Of a DNA stretch of 64,000 bases, positions 25,942 through 35,673 are shown piece after piece. Each line of letters opens with the position of its first letter. Within the stretch, counting starts at the first letter, position 1. This DNA comes from Anthocerotibacter panamensis C109. GTDB taxonomy: Bacteria; Cyanobacteriota; Cyanobacteriia; Gloeobacterales; Anthocerotibacteraceae. The stretch spans positions 933,501-997,500 of the forward strand of contig NZ_CP062698.1 of assembly GCF_018389385.1 (NCBI RefSeq). The letters run 5' to 3'. The notes beneath the pieces were generated by a model that worked only from the letters and a program-made list of their open reading frames with translations, did not search any database and was not told the origin of the DNA. The position numbers and the translations under genes are program-made.

Positions 25942-28038
25942 ATGACACCAGTCTTCGAACTTGCCTGGCTTATCCCGGTCTATCCGTTGCTGGCTGCAAC
26001 GGTCATCGGTCTGGGGCTGGTTTTCTTTAAGGAGCAGATGGCTCGCCAGCGCCTCCTCGCTGCCGCAATGAGCATTGGTCTCATCGCTGTATCCTTCGTC
26101 CATTCCCTCACCGTGGCATTCGCGGTGGTGGCGCAGAAGGCAGAACCCTACACCTGGAACTTTGTATGGGCACAGGCTGGGTCATTCTCTTTGCGCATGG
26201 GTTTTGTCGTTGATAATTTAGCGGCGCTGATGCTGGTCATCGTGACGAGTGTCGCTCTGTTGGTCATGGTCTACTCGCATGGCTATATGGAGCACGACCC
26301 GAGCTACGTCCGTTTTTTTGTCTATCTGAGTCTTTTTTCGTCCTCCATGCTGGGGCTGGTCATCTCGCCCAATCTGGTCCAGATCTATGTCTTCTGGGAG
26401 CTGGTCGGGATGTGCTCGTACCTGTTGATCGGGTTCTGGTTCTATAAAAAGGCAGCGGCGGACGCCTGCCAGAAAGCCTTCATCACCAACCGGGTCGGGG
26501 ACTTTGGTCTGTTACTCGGCATTCTCGGACTCTTTACTATCACGCAATCTTTTGAATTTGGTCCCATCGCCGAGAGCCTCAAAGCTCAACTCAGTGCGGG
26601 GACTATTATTGGTGGAGCAGCGACCGTCACCCTACTGTGTATTTTGGTCTTTCTGGGGCCGATGGCGAAGTCAGCGCAGTTCCCGCTACACGTATGGCTA
26701 CCTGACGCTATGGAAGGCCCCACGCCTATTTCGGCTTTGATCCATGCGGCTACGATGGTCGCAGCTGGGGTCTTTTTGACCGCCCGGATGTTCCCGGTCT
26801 TTTTGGGCAGTCCTGAGACGATGGCTGTTATTAGCTGGATCGGTGGGATTACGGCGGTGCTCGGGGCCACGATTGCTCTGACCCAAATGGATATCAAACG
26901 TGGTCTGGCCTATTCCACGGTCTCTCAGTTGGGCTACATGATCGTAGCGATGGGCCTTGGGGCTTATGGGGCGGGGCTTTTTCACCTGATGACCCATGCT
27001 TTCTTTAAGGCGATGCTCTTTTTGGGCTCCGGCTCGGTCATTCACGCGATGGAGGGGGCTGTTCCCCACCGTTATGCGCAGGATATGCGGGCGATGGGCG
27101 GATTGCGTAAGTACATGCCCGTCACTTCAGCGACCTTCTTTATCGGATGTGTGGCGATTTCCGGGATTCCGCCTCTGAGTGGCTTCTGGTCCAAAGATGA
27201 GATCTTGGGTGCCGCTTTCACGGCAGGGACTGAGGGCAATGTGCAGGCGTTGGTTCTCTACGTCACGTTGGCGGCGACGGCGCTACTCACAGCCTTTTAT
27301 ATGTTCCGCATCTACTTCATGACCTTTGAGGGCGAGTTCCGGGGCAATAAAGCCGAAGTCCTGTCCCACATTGATGAGGCCAACGCGCAGGAGATGCCGG
27401 TCTTAGCCTTTGGTCCTGGAGCGATGCACCGCGAGGAACTGGCCCATACCACTCACGGCCACGACGAAGGCCATGAGGAGGGTCACTACCACGATCCCCA
27501 CGAATCCACCTGGACGATGACGCTGCCCTTGGTTGTTCTGGCGGTGCCCTCGGTCTTCATTGGGTTGATTGGTACGCCTTTTAACAACTTCTTTGAGGCG
27601 TATATCCATCCACCCGGAGAACTGGTCGCGCATGGTGCAGAACATTCTTTTAATCTGAATGAATTTCTGCTGGTAGGGGGTTCCTCGACGCTCTTCTCCC
27701 TGATTGGGATTAGTGTCGCCTACTACCTCTATCGGGTGCGCACGGATCTGCCGGGAAGGATTGCCCGTCAACTCCAGCCCTTGTATCAGTTCTCCCTGCA
27801 CAAGTGGTACATCGATGACCTGTACGATCTCCTCTTCGTCCGGGGGTCACGTACCGTGGCTAAAGTCGCCCTCACCAACGACCAAAAAGTGGTGGACGGG
27901 GTGGTAAACGCTTCAGGGTTTGCGACCTTGTTTGCCGGGGAGGGTCTGAAGTACTTCGAGTCGGGGCGCGCCCAATTCTACACCCTGATTATCTTTGCCT
28001 CCGTAGTGGTCCTGGTCTGGTTCCTGGGATTACTCTAG
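25942..28038 (+). CDS. ndhF: NDH-1 subunit 5 (proton-pumping membrane subunit)
   Basis: NdhF is an antiporter-like membrane subunit of the NDH-1 complex, which takes electrons from ferredoxin to plastoquinone in respiration and cyclic electron flow. The 698-residue protein has many membrane segments and the core antiporter motifs: [20 protein letters not shown]-like sequence (glutamate in the helix), [20 protein letters not shown] and [15 protein letters not shown] His-rich loop near residues 490-520 ([14 protein letters not shown]) is common in cyanobacterial NdhF. The pairing with ndhD 28 bases downstream suggests the respiratory ndhF1-ndhD1 type rather than the CO2-uptake type, but this was not tested. 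Confidence 0.95.
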   Translation: MTPVFELAWLIPVYPLLAATVIGLGLVFFKEQMARQRLLAAAMSIGLIAVSFVHSLTVAFAVVAQKAEPYTWNFVWAQAGSFSLRMGFVVDNLAALMLVIVTSVALLVMVYSHGYMEHDPSYVRFFVYLSLFSSSMLGLVISPNLVQIYVFWELVGMCSYLLIGFWFYKKAAADACQKAFITNRVGDFGLLLGILGLFTITQSFEFGPIAESLKAQLSAGTIIGGAATVTLLCILVFLGPMAKSAQFPLHVWLPDAMEGPTPISALIHAATMVAAGVFLTARMFPVFLGSPETMAVISWIGGITAVLGATIALTQMDIKRGLAYSTVSQLGYMIVAMGLGAYGAGLFHLMTHAFFKAMLFLGSGSVIHAMEGAVPHRYAQDMRAMGGLRKYMPVTSATFFIGCVAISGIPPLSGFWSKDEILGAAFTAGTEGNVQALVLYVTLAATALLTAFYMFRIYFMTFEGEFRGNKAEVLSHIDEANAQEMPVLAFGPGAMHREELAHTTHGHDEGHEEGHYHDPHESTWTMTLPLVVLAVPSVFIGLIGTPFNNFFEAYIHPPGELVAHGAEHSFNLNEFLLVGGSSTLFSLIGISVAYYLYRVRTDLPGRIARQLQPLYQFSLHKWYIDDLYDLLFVRGSRTVAKVALTNDQKVVDGVVNASGFATLFAGEGLKYFESGRAQFYTLIIFASVVVLVWFLGLL

Positions 28039-28066
28039 CGCCTGCATTGCTGCGAGGGATTGCCGT

Positions 28067-29671
28067 ATGTTCCCCTGGTTAAGTGTCATTGTTCTGTTGC
28101 CTTTGGTGGCTTGTCTGGTCATTCCCTTCCTCTCTGAAAAGAATGGCGGGGCTCAGATCAAGTGGTTCACGCTGGTGGTCGCCTTGGTGGACTTCCTGTT
28201 GATGGTAGCCGCGTTCTACCTCCACTACGACCCGAGTAGTCCGGGGATGCAGTTGGTCGAGCGCTATGTCTGGGTCGCCCCGGTCGGGCTGGAGTGGTCG
28301 CTGGGGGTAGATGGGCTCTCGATGCCCTTGGTCCTCCTCACGGGCTTTATTACGACCCTGGCTGTCGTCGCCTCTTGGCCGGTGACCCTGAGGCCCAAGT
28401 TTTTCTTCTTCCTGATGCTCATTATGCTGACGGGGATGGCTGGGGTCTTCATGGTCCAGGATATGGTGCTGTTCTTCCTGTTCTGGGAACTAGAACTGAT
28501 CCCGGTCTACTTACTCCTTGCGATCTGGGGCGGCTATGGACGCCTCTACGCAGCGACTAAGTTCATTCTCTATACCGCCCTCAGTTCTCTATTCATCCTG
28601 GTCGTGGGCCTTGCGCTCTACTTCCAAGCCGGGACGTTGAACATGGTCGCGTTGAGTAACAAAACCTATCCGATCACGTTCCAACTGTTGTGCTTCGCCG
28701 GACTCTTTATCGCCTACGCGGTCAAGCTGCCCATTTTCCCCTTCCACACTTGGCTCCCAGATGCCCACGGGGAGGCTACGGCTCCGGTGCACATGCTCCT
28801 GGCGGGGATCTTGCTTAAGATGGGCGGGTATGCGCTGATCCGTATGAATGTGGGGTTCTTCCCGGATGCGACGCGCTATTTCGCGCCGGTTCTCATTGGT
28901 CTCGGGATCATCAACATCATCTACGCAGCCCTGACCTCTTTCGCACAGCCCAACCTCAAGCGGAAGATCGCCTATTCTTCGATCTCGCACATGGGGTTTG
29001 TGTTGATCGGGATCGGTTCCTTGACGGAGATCGGGATGAACGGAGCGATGCTCCAAATGGTCTCCCACGGGCTTATCGGGGCGTCTCTGTTCTTCCTAGT
29101 CGGGGCGACCTATGACCGTACCCATACGCTGATTCTCAAGCAGATGGGCGGGATTGCCGAGAAGATGCCGCGCATCTTTACTATGTTTACCGTCTGCTCC
29201 TTTGCTTCTTTGGCCTTACCAGGAATGAGCGGCTTCGTGGCGGAACTGATGGTCTTTATCGGGATGGCGACTTCTCCTGCCTACAATGACCCTTTTAAGG
29301 CCCTTGTTGTGTTCTTGGCAGCGGTTGGCGTCATCCTCACGCCGATCTATCTGCTCTCCATGCTCCGCGAGATCTTCTACAGCAAGCTCAATCATGACGT
29401 GCTCCACGAAGAAGATCTGGTGGACGCCGAGCCCCGCGAACTCTTCGTCATTGGCTGCTTGCTCGTACCCATTTTTGGGATCGGTCTCTATCCAAAGCTG
29501 ACTACAGATATGTATGAGGCGACGACGACGCATTTGGTCCAAATGACCAAGGAGCGCTTCCAGCAACCTGTAGCTGCGCTCCCACCTGCCCTTCAAGCGG
29601 TCTTTAACCCGGACCCTGTCGCCAAGACACAGAAGATCAGCAGCAGCATGAAGACAGGAACGGCTGAGTAA
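28067..29671 (+). CDS. ndhD: NDH-1 subunit 4 (proton-pumping membrane subunit)
   Basis: NdhD is the second large antiporter-like subunit of NDH-1. The 534-residue protein is highly hydrophobic with the typical motifs [38 protein letters not shown] and [20 protein letters not shown]. The starting [15 protein letters not shown] is also normal. It follows ndhF closely and is ended by a strong intrinsic terminator at 29691. Confidence 0.95.
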   Translation: MFPWLSVIVLLPLVACLVIPFLSEKNGGAQIKWFTLVVALVDFLLMVAAFYLHYDPSSPGMQLVERYVWVAPVGLEWSLGVDGLSMPLVLLTGFITTLAVVASWPVTLRPKFFFFLMLIMLTGMAGVFMVQDMVLFFLFWELELIPVYLLLAIWGGYGRLYAATKFILYTALSSLFILVVGLALYFQAGTLNMVALSNKTYPITFQLLCFAGLFIAYAVKLPIFPFHTWLPDAHGEATAPVHMLLAGILLKMGGYALIRMNVGFFPDATRYFAPVLIGLGIINIIYAALTSFAQPNLKRKIAYSSISHMGFVLIGIGSLTEIGMNGAMLQMVSHGLIGASLFFLVGATYDRTHTLILKQMGGIAEKMPRIFTMFTVCSFASLALPGMSGFVAELMVFIGMATSPAYNDPFKALVVFLAAVGVILTPIYLLSMLREIFYSKLNHDVLHEEDLVDAEPRELFVIGCLLVPIFGIGLYPKLTTDMYEATTTHLVQMTKERFQQPVAALPPALQAVFNPDPVAKTQKISSSMKTGTAE

Positions 29672-29690
29672 ACGGTCGGACCAACTTCTG

Positions 29691-29723
29691 AAACACGGTC
29701 CTTGTGCAAGGGGACCGTGTTTT
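29691..29723 (+). terminator. Intrinsic terminator of ndhF-ndhD
   Basis: A long stem (AAACACGGTCC from 29691; GGACCGTGTTT to 29722) with a short loop is followed by the end of the T-run. It begins 20 bases after the ndhD stop. Confidence 0.85.
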
Positions 29724-29746
29724 ATCATTCAAAATCGATCCGTGAA

Positions 29747-30304
29747 TTAGAGGAGTTCGGCTTCCTCAAAAATTTCTTTTATGGAGAGCGATAGCCCCGG
29801 AAACAGTGGGTCTGTGATGGGGATATCCCCGGTATAGATTTGGCTGGGGCGGTCAGGGAAGAAGACTTGTAAAAATAGGGCATCCGGTTCCACCAACCAC
29901 ATCCGTAAGACACCCGCAGCAAAGTAATCCTGGGCTTTGTTCTCAAATTCCTGGATGGTCTGACCGGGTGAGAGAATTTCAAGGACTAGCTCGGGAGGGA
30001 CAGGACAGGCACGCGTGCGCCTGACGCTAGCCGGTAGACGCTCATAGGAAATATACGTCACATCGGGTACGGGTGCCCAGTCTTCACCGCGACGTTTCAA
30101 GGCCAAGGCCCACTCTAGCCGGACCCGACCATGGAATTTGGCCCAACGGCTTAAGAGGGTGGTCAGGGTAAAAGTCAATATAGAATGCGTTTCTTGGGGG
30201 GACACTTTAGGAACTGCCTGACCGTCTACTAATTCATAGGTTACGTCTCCTGCGGGTAGGGCGAGAAACGCTTCTAGTGTAAGTTTTGTGCCAGCGCTGA
30301 CCAT
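29747..30304 (-). CDS. Uma2-family (DUF820) putative endonuclease, second copy
   Basis: The 185-residue protein matches the compact Uma2 form: LTLEAFLALPAGDVTYELVD at the start, PVPDVTYISYERLP, and PELVLEILSPGQTIQEFENK followed by YFAAGVLRMWLVEPD. Asp, Glu and Lys of the nuclease-like site are present. It lacks the C-terminal coiled coil of the copy at 23844 and is only distantly similar to it. It is monocistronic and converges on ndhD. Confidence 0.87.
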   Translation of the reverse strand: MVSAGTKLTLEAFLALPAGDVTYELVDGQAVPKVSPQETHSILTFTLTTLLSRWAKFHGRVRLEWALALKRRGEDWAPVPDVTYISYERLPASVRRTRACPVPPELVLEILSPGQTIQEFENKAQDYFAAGVLRMWLVEPDALFLQVFFPDRPSQIYTGDIPITDPLFPGLSLSIKEIFEEAELL

Positions 30305-30475
30305 GAGAATCCCTAAGGCACAGACAGGTATATTTTATCGCAGCGACAGCAAAGGTCCCCTGAATAGCCTCATGGCTTGCCCTTGCCTTCTGGATCAAAC
30401 AGGACTAAATTGGTATGGTATCGAGCAGCCAGACCTAAGCAACTATTCCTGGCTGGAACCATTCGTGAGGCCCTG

Positions 30476-31699
30476 ATGGCGACGACCCGTCCGATTTACC
30501 TGGACAACAATGCGACGACCCCGGTAGACCCCAGGGTTATGGAAATCATGGTGCCCTACTTCACCGAGAAATTCGGGAATGCAGCCTCCCGGAACCACTC
30601 CTATGGCTGGGAGGCAGAGGAAGCTGTCGAGCACGCCCGTGAGCAAGTGGCACAGGCGATCAACGCTAATTCCAAAGAGATTATCTTCACCAGCGGCGCA
30701 ACAGAGTCCAATAACCTCGTGCTCAAGGGTGTAGCCGAGATGTACCAGGACAAGGGCAAGCACGTCATCACCACGGTCACCGAGCACAAGTGCATCCTTG
30801 ACAGCGCCAAATATTTGGAGCAGAAGGGCTACGAAGTGACCTATCTGCCGGTCCAGCCCAATGGCCTCATCGACCTTGAAGAACTGAAGCGCACGATCCG
30901 CGAAGACACGATCCTGGTCTCGGTCATGATGGCTAACAACGAGATTGGCGTTCTACAGCCGGTAGCTGAAATTGGGCAGCTTTGCCATGAACGGGGCGTT
31001 CTTTTCCATACAGACGCAGCGCAGGCAGCAGGCAAAGTGCCTATTGACGTGATAGCGCAAAATATTGACCTGTTGAGCATCTCAGCCCATAAATTCTATG
31101 GACCGAAAGGAATCGGGGCACTCTACGTCCGGCGCAAAAATCCCAGAGTCCGACTGTCACCTCAAATGCATGGCGGCGGGCACGAACGGGGGATGCGCTC
31201 CGGCACGCTCTATGTCCCTTTGATTGTGGGGATGGGAGCGGCTTTGGAATTGGCGGTGAATCATCAGCAGGAGGAAGCTCAACGGCTACGTACACTACGC
31301 AACCGGCTCAAAGACCAGCTTCAAGCGCGTCTCCCCGAAGTTTATGTCAATGGCGATGAAGAGCAGCGTCTACCCAACAACCTGAACTTGAGCTTTGCCT
31401 TTGTCGAAGGGGAATCGCTGCTGATGGGCCTCAATGATACGGTCGCGCTCTCCTCCGGTTCCGCTTGCACCTCAGCTTCCCTGGAGCCCTCCTACGTGCT
31501 CAAGGCGTTAGGGGTTGGCGACGAGCTGGCTCATTCCTCGCTACGTTTTGGCCTGGGCCGTTTTACCACAGAAGCGGATGTGGACCGGGTGGTGGACAAA
31601 GTTGTGGCCGTAGTTGAGCGGCTGCGCGAAATGTCCCCCCTTTGGGAGATGCACCAGGAAGGGATTGACCTGAAACAGGTAGTCTGGGCAGCCCATTGA
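30476..31699 (+). CDS. iscS: Cysteine desulfurase (IscS/NifS type)
   Basis: The PLP enzyme takes sulfur from cysteine for iron-sulfur clusters and tRNA thiolation. The 407-residue protein from the ATG at 30476 (GAGG five bases upstream) begins [20 protein letters not shown]. The PLP lysine is Lys206 in [12 protein letters not shown], and the sulfur-carrying cysteine is Cys331 in [20 protein letters not shown], within the long flexible loop of group I enzymes. The frame continues 33 codons upstream, but these residues are not family-like. No other Isc gene is adjacent. Confidence 0.95.
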   Translation: MATTRPIYLDNNATTPVDPRVMEIMVPYFTEKFGNAASRNHSYGWEAEEAVEHAREQVAQAINANSKEIIFTSGATESNNLVLKGVAEMYQDKGKHVITTVTEHKCILDSAKYLEQKGYEVTYLPVQPNGLIDLEELKRTIREDTILVSVMMANNEIGVLQPVAEIGQLCHERGVLFHTDAAQAAGKVPIDVIAQNIDLLSISAHKFYGPKGIGALYVRRKNPRVRLSPQMHGGGHERGMRSGTLYVPLIVGMGAALELAVNHQQEEAQRLRTLRNRLKDQLQARLPEVYVNGDEEQRLPNNLNLSFAFVEGESLLMGLNDTVALSSGSACTSASLEPSYVLKALGVGDELAHSSLRFGLGRFTTEADVDRVVDKVVAVVERLREMSPLWEMHQEGIDLKQVVWAAH

Positions 31700-31785
31700 G
31701 CAAGGCGGGACTCTGTCTTGCGTGAGAGGAGCGCCGGTCCAGGGTCAGGGAACTATGGAGATGCCCAAATGGACAGGCGCTTAAC

Positions 31786-32604
31786 ATGGAGATGATGCAT
31801 TTTTGGGATGAAGTGGTCACCCTACAGCGCCGGACCCATGAAGTACTAGACCAAGTGGGAGCCCGGCTACAGGAAGTGGGTGGGGTGGTCTATACCCGGA
31901 CCCAGCAGGTGAACCAGCAGGTAGGGCAGCAGTTGGACGCCCTTCAGCAGAACTGGTTAGTACGGCAGATTTCCCGGCGCTTTGGGACAAATTGGGTCCT
32001 GGATCTGGTCAATCAAGTGGATGCGCAACGGACCCAGGAGGAGGTGAACCGCTTGCTGGTGCAACTGCCTGGAGTCACCCCGCAGCAGATCAGTGAGCGC
32101 TTAATCCAGCAGAAACTGCTCTACGTCGGGGGGCTGGGGTTGGCTTCAGGGCTTGTACCGGTCAATCTGCCTTTTCTAGCTCTGGACATCGTGGCAACAC
32201 TCCGGCTACAGGTAGATCTGGTCTACGAGATTGCCTGTGCCTATGGCCTGGACCTAAACGAACCAACCCGTAAAGCGGAAGTGCTCTGGGTGCTAGCCTT
32301 GGGGATTGGCGCAGAACGGACCATTACACAAGGTGTTCAGGTCTTTGAACGGGTAGCAGCTCCGCACCTGACGCCCATACTCCTGGAGCAACTGACCCGC
32401 AGACTGGGCATGAGAATTGCTGAAAAGCTTTCCTCCCGGCTGATTCCTCTGGTGGGCGCAGTCTTGAGCGCTGGCGCAAACGTCACCTTCCTCTATGCCT
32501 TGGGCCGGACTGCTATCAATTTTTACGAGCAACAACGACAGAACGAACGGGTGTTTACCGAGGTAATGGGTCTAAAGCCCTGCCCTTCTAGGGCAGCTTT
32601 TTGA
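31786..32604 (+). CDS. EcsC-family protein
   Basis: The 272-residue product has a helical, Gln-rich N-terminus (QVNQQVGQQLDALQQNW) and a membrane-associated region with KLLYVGGLGLASGLVPVNLP and FLALDIVATLRLQVDLVYEI, typical of the EcsC family, ending with LIPLVGAVLSAGANVTFLYA. EcsC was first named for a B. subtilis gene next to an ABC transporter; its biochemical role is unknown. The last eight codons are contained in an apparent intrinsic terminator. Confidence 0.8.
   Translation: MEMMHFWDEVVTLQRRTHEVLDQVGARLQEVGGVVYTRTQQVNQQVGQQLDALQQNWLVRQISRRFGTNWVLDLVNQVDAQRTQEEVNRLLVQLPGVTPQQISERLIQQKLLYVGGLGLASGLVPVNLPFLALDIVATLRLQVDLVYEIACAYGLDLNEPTRKAEVLWVLALGIGAERTITQGVQVFERVAAPHLTPILLEQLTRRLGMRIAEKLSSRLIPLVGAVLSAGANVTFLYALGRTAINFYEQQRQNERVFTEVMGLKPCPSRAAF
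32580..32602 (+). terminator. Intrinsic terminator overlapping the end of the EcsC-family gene
   Basis: CTGCCCT (32580-32586), loop TCT, AGGGCAG (32590-32596), then C and five T residues to 32602. The stop codon TGA is at 32602-32604, so the hairpin lies inside the coding sequence. Confidence 0.75.
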
Positions 32605-32659
32605 TATACTTCGGCTGACCATGCGCAAACGCCACGAAAGCCACTATTGGCACCTCGCT

Positions 32660-32775
32660 AACCACAATGCTCAGCTTCGTGCGACATACTGTGGGAAGAG
32701 AAAGACCATTGAAGCAATCTAGGGAATCCCATAGCCCGCCTGGAGGCATAGCTTTTAGGCCGGGGAGGATGTCAA
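32660..32775 (+). mobile_element. Decayed right end of an IS200/IS605-type (TnpB) element
   Basis: The segment contains ACCATTGAAGCAATCTAGGG, then AGCCCGCCTGGAGGCATAGC and TTTTAGGCCGGGGAGGATGT followed by CAA. The order (end of a tnpB-like frame with a stop after ATTGAAGCAATC, an imperfect hairpin, then GGGGAGGATGTCAA) is what I remember from the right ends of such elements, where the TnpB guide RNA (omega RNA) is also encoded. No tnpB reading frame or transposase remains upstream. The right edge lies 11 bases from the purB stop. Recognised from memory, not by alignment. Confidence 0.55.
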
Positions 32776-32785
32776 CCAGTAGTCG

Positions 32786-34090
32786 TCACGAAGTTTTGGC
32801 GAGCACGCGCTCGAAGACCTCATCCAGATGCTGGAGTTGGAGGCTGGCATCAAAACATTCAGTAAGTTCACGTTCGCTCAGATAGCGCTGCACCTCGGGG
32901 TCGGCGCGTAACTGTGCCCCAAAATCGCCCCCCGGCTGATTCCAGGCAGTATGTGCGTGGGTCTGAGCAATGCGGTAGGCATCCTCGCGAGAAAGCCCCT
33001 TCTTCACCAAAGCAAGGAGAACTTTTTGGGAGAAGATGACCCCGCCGTAGACTTCCAGGTTGCGCTTCATATTGTGGGGATGGACGAGCAGATTTGCCAT
33101 CAGATCGTCGAACTTGACCAACATATAGTGGAGCAAGATAGAGGAATCAGGAAGGATGACCCGTTCGACACTGCTGTGGGAGATGTCGCGCTCGTGCCAA
33201 AGGGGCATATTTTCCAGCGCAGCAAGGCTGTTACTACGGATGAGGCGGGCAAGGCCACAGAGTTGCTCGGAGGTCACGGGGTTACGCTTGTGGGGCATGG
33301 CCGACGAGCCTTTTTGCCCCTTGCTAAAATATTCCTCGACTTCTAGGACGTCGGTGCGCTGGAGGTTACGCAGTTCTACACAGAAGCGCTCGAGGGACGC
33401 AGCGATGAGGGCGAGGACCTGACAGTATTCGGCGTGATGGTCGCGGGAGATGACCTGGGTCGAGCAACGATCGGGCTTAAGACCCAACTGGGCGCAAGCA
33501 ATTTCCTCGACCCGGGGCGAGAGATGGGCAAACGTCCCCACCGCCCCGGAGAATTTGCCGACAGCCAAGCGGACGCGCACCTGCTCCAGCCGTTCCTGAT
33601 GGCGCTGTAGCTCAGCAATCCAGCCACATAGCTTAAACCCAAAGGTGATCGGCTCGGCATGAATCCCGTGGGTCCGTCCCACCATCAGCGTATGGCGTTC
33701 GGCTTCAGCACGCCGGGTGAGCGTGGCAATGCAGTCAGCCAGAGTCTCGAGGAGTAGGTCTATAGCTTGGACCAGTTGTAGGGCGAGGGCTGTATCCAGC
33801 ACATCCGAGGAAGTCATCCCCATATGGATATAGCGGCCTGCCTCGCCTACATATTCATTCACATTGGTCAAAAAGGCGATGACATCGTGTTTCAGTTCGT
33901 GCTCCAACACCTGGATCCGTTCGACGGAGAAGTTGGCCTTGGTCTGGATCTCGGCTAGAGCCTCAGGGGGGACCTCCCCTAGTTCAGTGAGGGCTTGACA
34001 GGCAGCGATCTCGACGGTGAGCCAGTTGTGGTATTTCTGCTGCTCACTCCAGATCTGGGACATGGCAGGGAGGCTATAGCGTTCGATCAT
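32786..34090 (-). CDS. purB: Adenylosuccinate lyase
   Basis: PurB removes fumarate twice in purine synthesis: from SAICAR and from adenylosuccinate. The 434-residue protein starts MIERYSLPAMSQIWSEQQKY and has the superfamily signature GSSAMPHKRNPVTSEQLCGL (about 261-280 in part), plus VGRTHGIHAEPITFGFK with a catalytic histidine. The first four bases overlap the end of sppA, so they are cotranscribed. Confidence 0.96.
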   Translation of the reverse strand: MIERYSLPAMSQIWSEQQKYHNWLTVEIAACQALTELGEVPPEALAEIQTKANFSVERIQVLEHELKHDVIAFLTNVNEYVGEAGRYIHMGMTSSDVLDTALALQLVQAIDLLLETLADCIATLTRRAEAERHTLMVGRTHGIHAEPITFGFKLCGWIAELQRHQERLEQVRVRLAVGKFSGAVGTFAHLSPRVEEIACAQLGLKPDRCSTQVISRDHHAEYCQVLALIAASLERFCVELRNLQRTDVLEVEEYFSKGQKGSSAMPHKRNPVTSEQLCGLARLIRSNSLAALENMPLWHERDISHSSVERVILPDSSILLHYMLVKFDDLMANLLVHPHNMKRNLEVYGGVIFSQKVLLALVKKGLSREDAYRIAQTHAHTAWNQPGGDFGAQLRADPEVQRYLSERELTECFDASLQLQHLDEVFERVLAKTS

Positions 34091-35046
34091 CTTAAATTCC
34101 TAAGTCCAGGGGCGAGCCAGAGCGGTTGCAGGGAGTTGTTGAGGTCTAAAGCGGGAGCGGGGGTGTGGATCTCCAACTTATTCGAGGAGAAGATCCGCCG
34201 AAAGAAGTCCGAAAAACCGGGTGGCCCCTCGGTAAAGGGTAAGTCTTCCTCGATCTTAAAGCGTTCGCGGGCCAACTTTTGGAGCGCTGCTTTGGCCTCA
34301 GCCTGCCCGCCCAATTCATCGACTAGACCCAACGCCTGAGCCTGTCGCCCGGTGAAGATTCGACCATCGGCTAGGGGCCGAAGTTGTGCGATGGGCTTAT
34401 TGCGCCCCTTCGACACATCCTGGAGAAACTGATTATACGTGTCGTTGATGGTCGCTTGTAGCAAAGACCGCTCATCGGGGGTAAGGGCACGATTGAGGCT
34501 CAGGATGTCCTTAAATTTGCCGGACTTGACGACCTGCGGCTCGACCCCCAGTGTGCTCAGGAGACGGCTTGCGCTGTACCCCGAAATAATGACCCCGATG
34601 GAGCCCGTCAGGGTACCTGGATTGGCGAAGATACGGTCCCCCGCCGCTGCAATGTAGTACCCTCCACTCGCAGCCACATCGCCCATGCTGACCACGACGG
34701 GCTTTTTGGCCCGCACCGCCATAACCGCGTTGTAAACTTCTTCGCTCGCTCCCACAGTACCGCCGGGGCTATCGATACGCAGCAGGACGCCTTTGATACG
34801 CTCATCCTTGGCCGCCTCCAGGAGCCGGTCGCGGATGCCCAGCGCTGAGCCATCCGCACCCAAAGGGCTACCGCTAGCGCTACCGCTGATGGCACCCTCC
34901 AGGGTCAACAGGAGCAGGCGGTCACCGAAAGCCAGGGTATCCGAGGCTGTGCTGGGTGCCGTCGCTTTGCCCACGCCCACAAGGGTAGCAGCAGCACACA
35001 GGACAATCAGGATCAGCGCTAGGAGACGGTTGAGGTTCTGTGGCAT
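34087..35046 (-). CDS. sppA: Signal peptide peptidase SppA (short form)
   Basis: SppA is a membrane-anchored serine protease that degrades leftover signal peptides. The 319-residue protein has an N-terminal membrane anchor (RLLALILIVLCAAATLVGV) and a single protease domain. The nucleophile is Ser127 in MGDVAASGGYYIAAA, and the general base is probably Lys179 in KSGKFKD, 52 residues on, the same spacing as in the B. subtilis enzyme. GSIGVI in TLTGSIGVIISGYSA is also family-like. It precedes purB with a four-base overlap. Confidence 0.92.
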   Translation of the reverse strand: MPQNLNRLLALILIVLCAAATLVGVGKATAPSTASDTLAFGDRLLLLTLEGAISGSASGSPLGADGSALGIRDRLLEAAKDERIKGVLLRIDSPGGTVGASEEVYNAVMAVRAKKPVVVSMGDVAASGGYYIAAAGDRIFANPGTLTGSIGVIISGYSASRLLSTLGVEPQVVKSGKFKDILSLNRALTPDERSLLQATINDTYNQFLQDVSKGRNKPIAQLRPLADGRIFTGRQAQALGLVDELGGQAEAKAALQKLARERFKIEEDLPFTEGPPGFSDFFRRIFSSNKLEIHTPAPALDLNNSLQPLWLAPGLRNLR

Positions 35047-35108
35047 GAGCTATCCCAGGAGGAGGACAAGGGGTCAGCAGACAAACAATCATTGTAGCCA
35101 GTCCGAGC

Positions 35109-35669
35109 ATGTACAGGATACAGACCCCAAATTCTAGCGGGGATAGAAGCTCAGGGGTGATAATCAAGAACAATAGACGCAAGGAGTCCCGGTATCCTGT
35201 GAACGAGTTTAAGCCTCCCGAGGGCCTTAACTTTCATTGTGCAGAAGATCTATCGATTCTGGCTCTCGCTTCGGGATTGGGTTCGGTGGCCTCATTTCTC
35301 CTGGAGTTAGATCCTCGCGCTCGCCTCTATACCTATACCGACTGGTGGGAGCACGATGGACTGCATTTTCCTAAGGGGAAGACTGACCTCCATGGGCTTT
35401 TTGAAATGATTAAGACCCCCCAAGCTCTCTTGCGGTCCATGCCGGGGTACAACAAAGTATTTGTTGGAGTCGCGCCTGCGAGTAACCTCTGGTACCTGCG
35501 CTTCTATGTCGATTGGGATGACCATGGCGCACATCTGATGGGGCGATTTGACCTGACGCTGCCGCTGGACTGTGTGCGTCTTTTCAAGAGTCGGGTGCTT
35601 CCCTTGATCGAAGGCTCTTTAATCCAGCAGGAGGCCAGTGCCTACTACGCTACGATCCTCCGTAGCTAA
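35109..35669 (+). CDS. Unknown protein
   Basis: The 186-residue product is not recognised. It has no signal peptide or membrane segment. The core is rich in aromatic residues (LYTYTDWWEHDGLHF, NLWYLRFYVDWDDHGAHL) with a beta-strand look at the centre and helices at the end. The start is uncertain: the ATG at 35109 or a GTG at 35199, which has AGGAG about a dozen bases upstream and begins just before the better-looking part. It ends 5 bases before the convergent methyltransferase. Confidence 0.6.
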   Translation: MYRIQTPNSSGDRSSGVIIKNNRRKESRYPVNEFKPPEGLNFHCAEDLSILALASGLGSVASFLLELDPRARLYTYTDWWEHDGLHFPKGKTDLHGLFEMIKTPQALLRSMPGYNKVFVGVAPASNLWYLRFYVDWDDHGAHLMGRFDLTLPLDCVRLFKSRVLPLIEGSLIQQEASAYYATILRS

Positions 35670-35673
35670 GCGG

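Noticed and set aside
27400-27520. His-rich stretch of NdhF as a special metal-binding insert
   Set aside because: Such His-rich loops are usual in cyanobacterial NdhF proteins.
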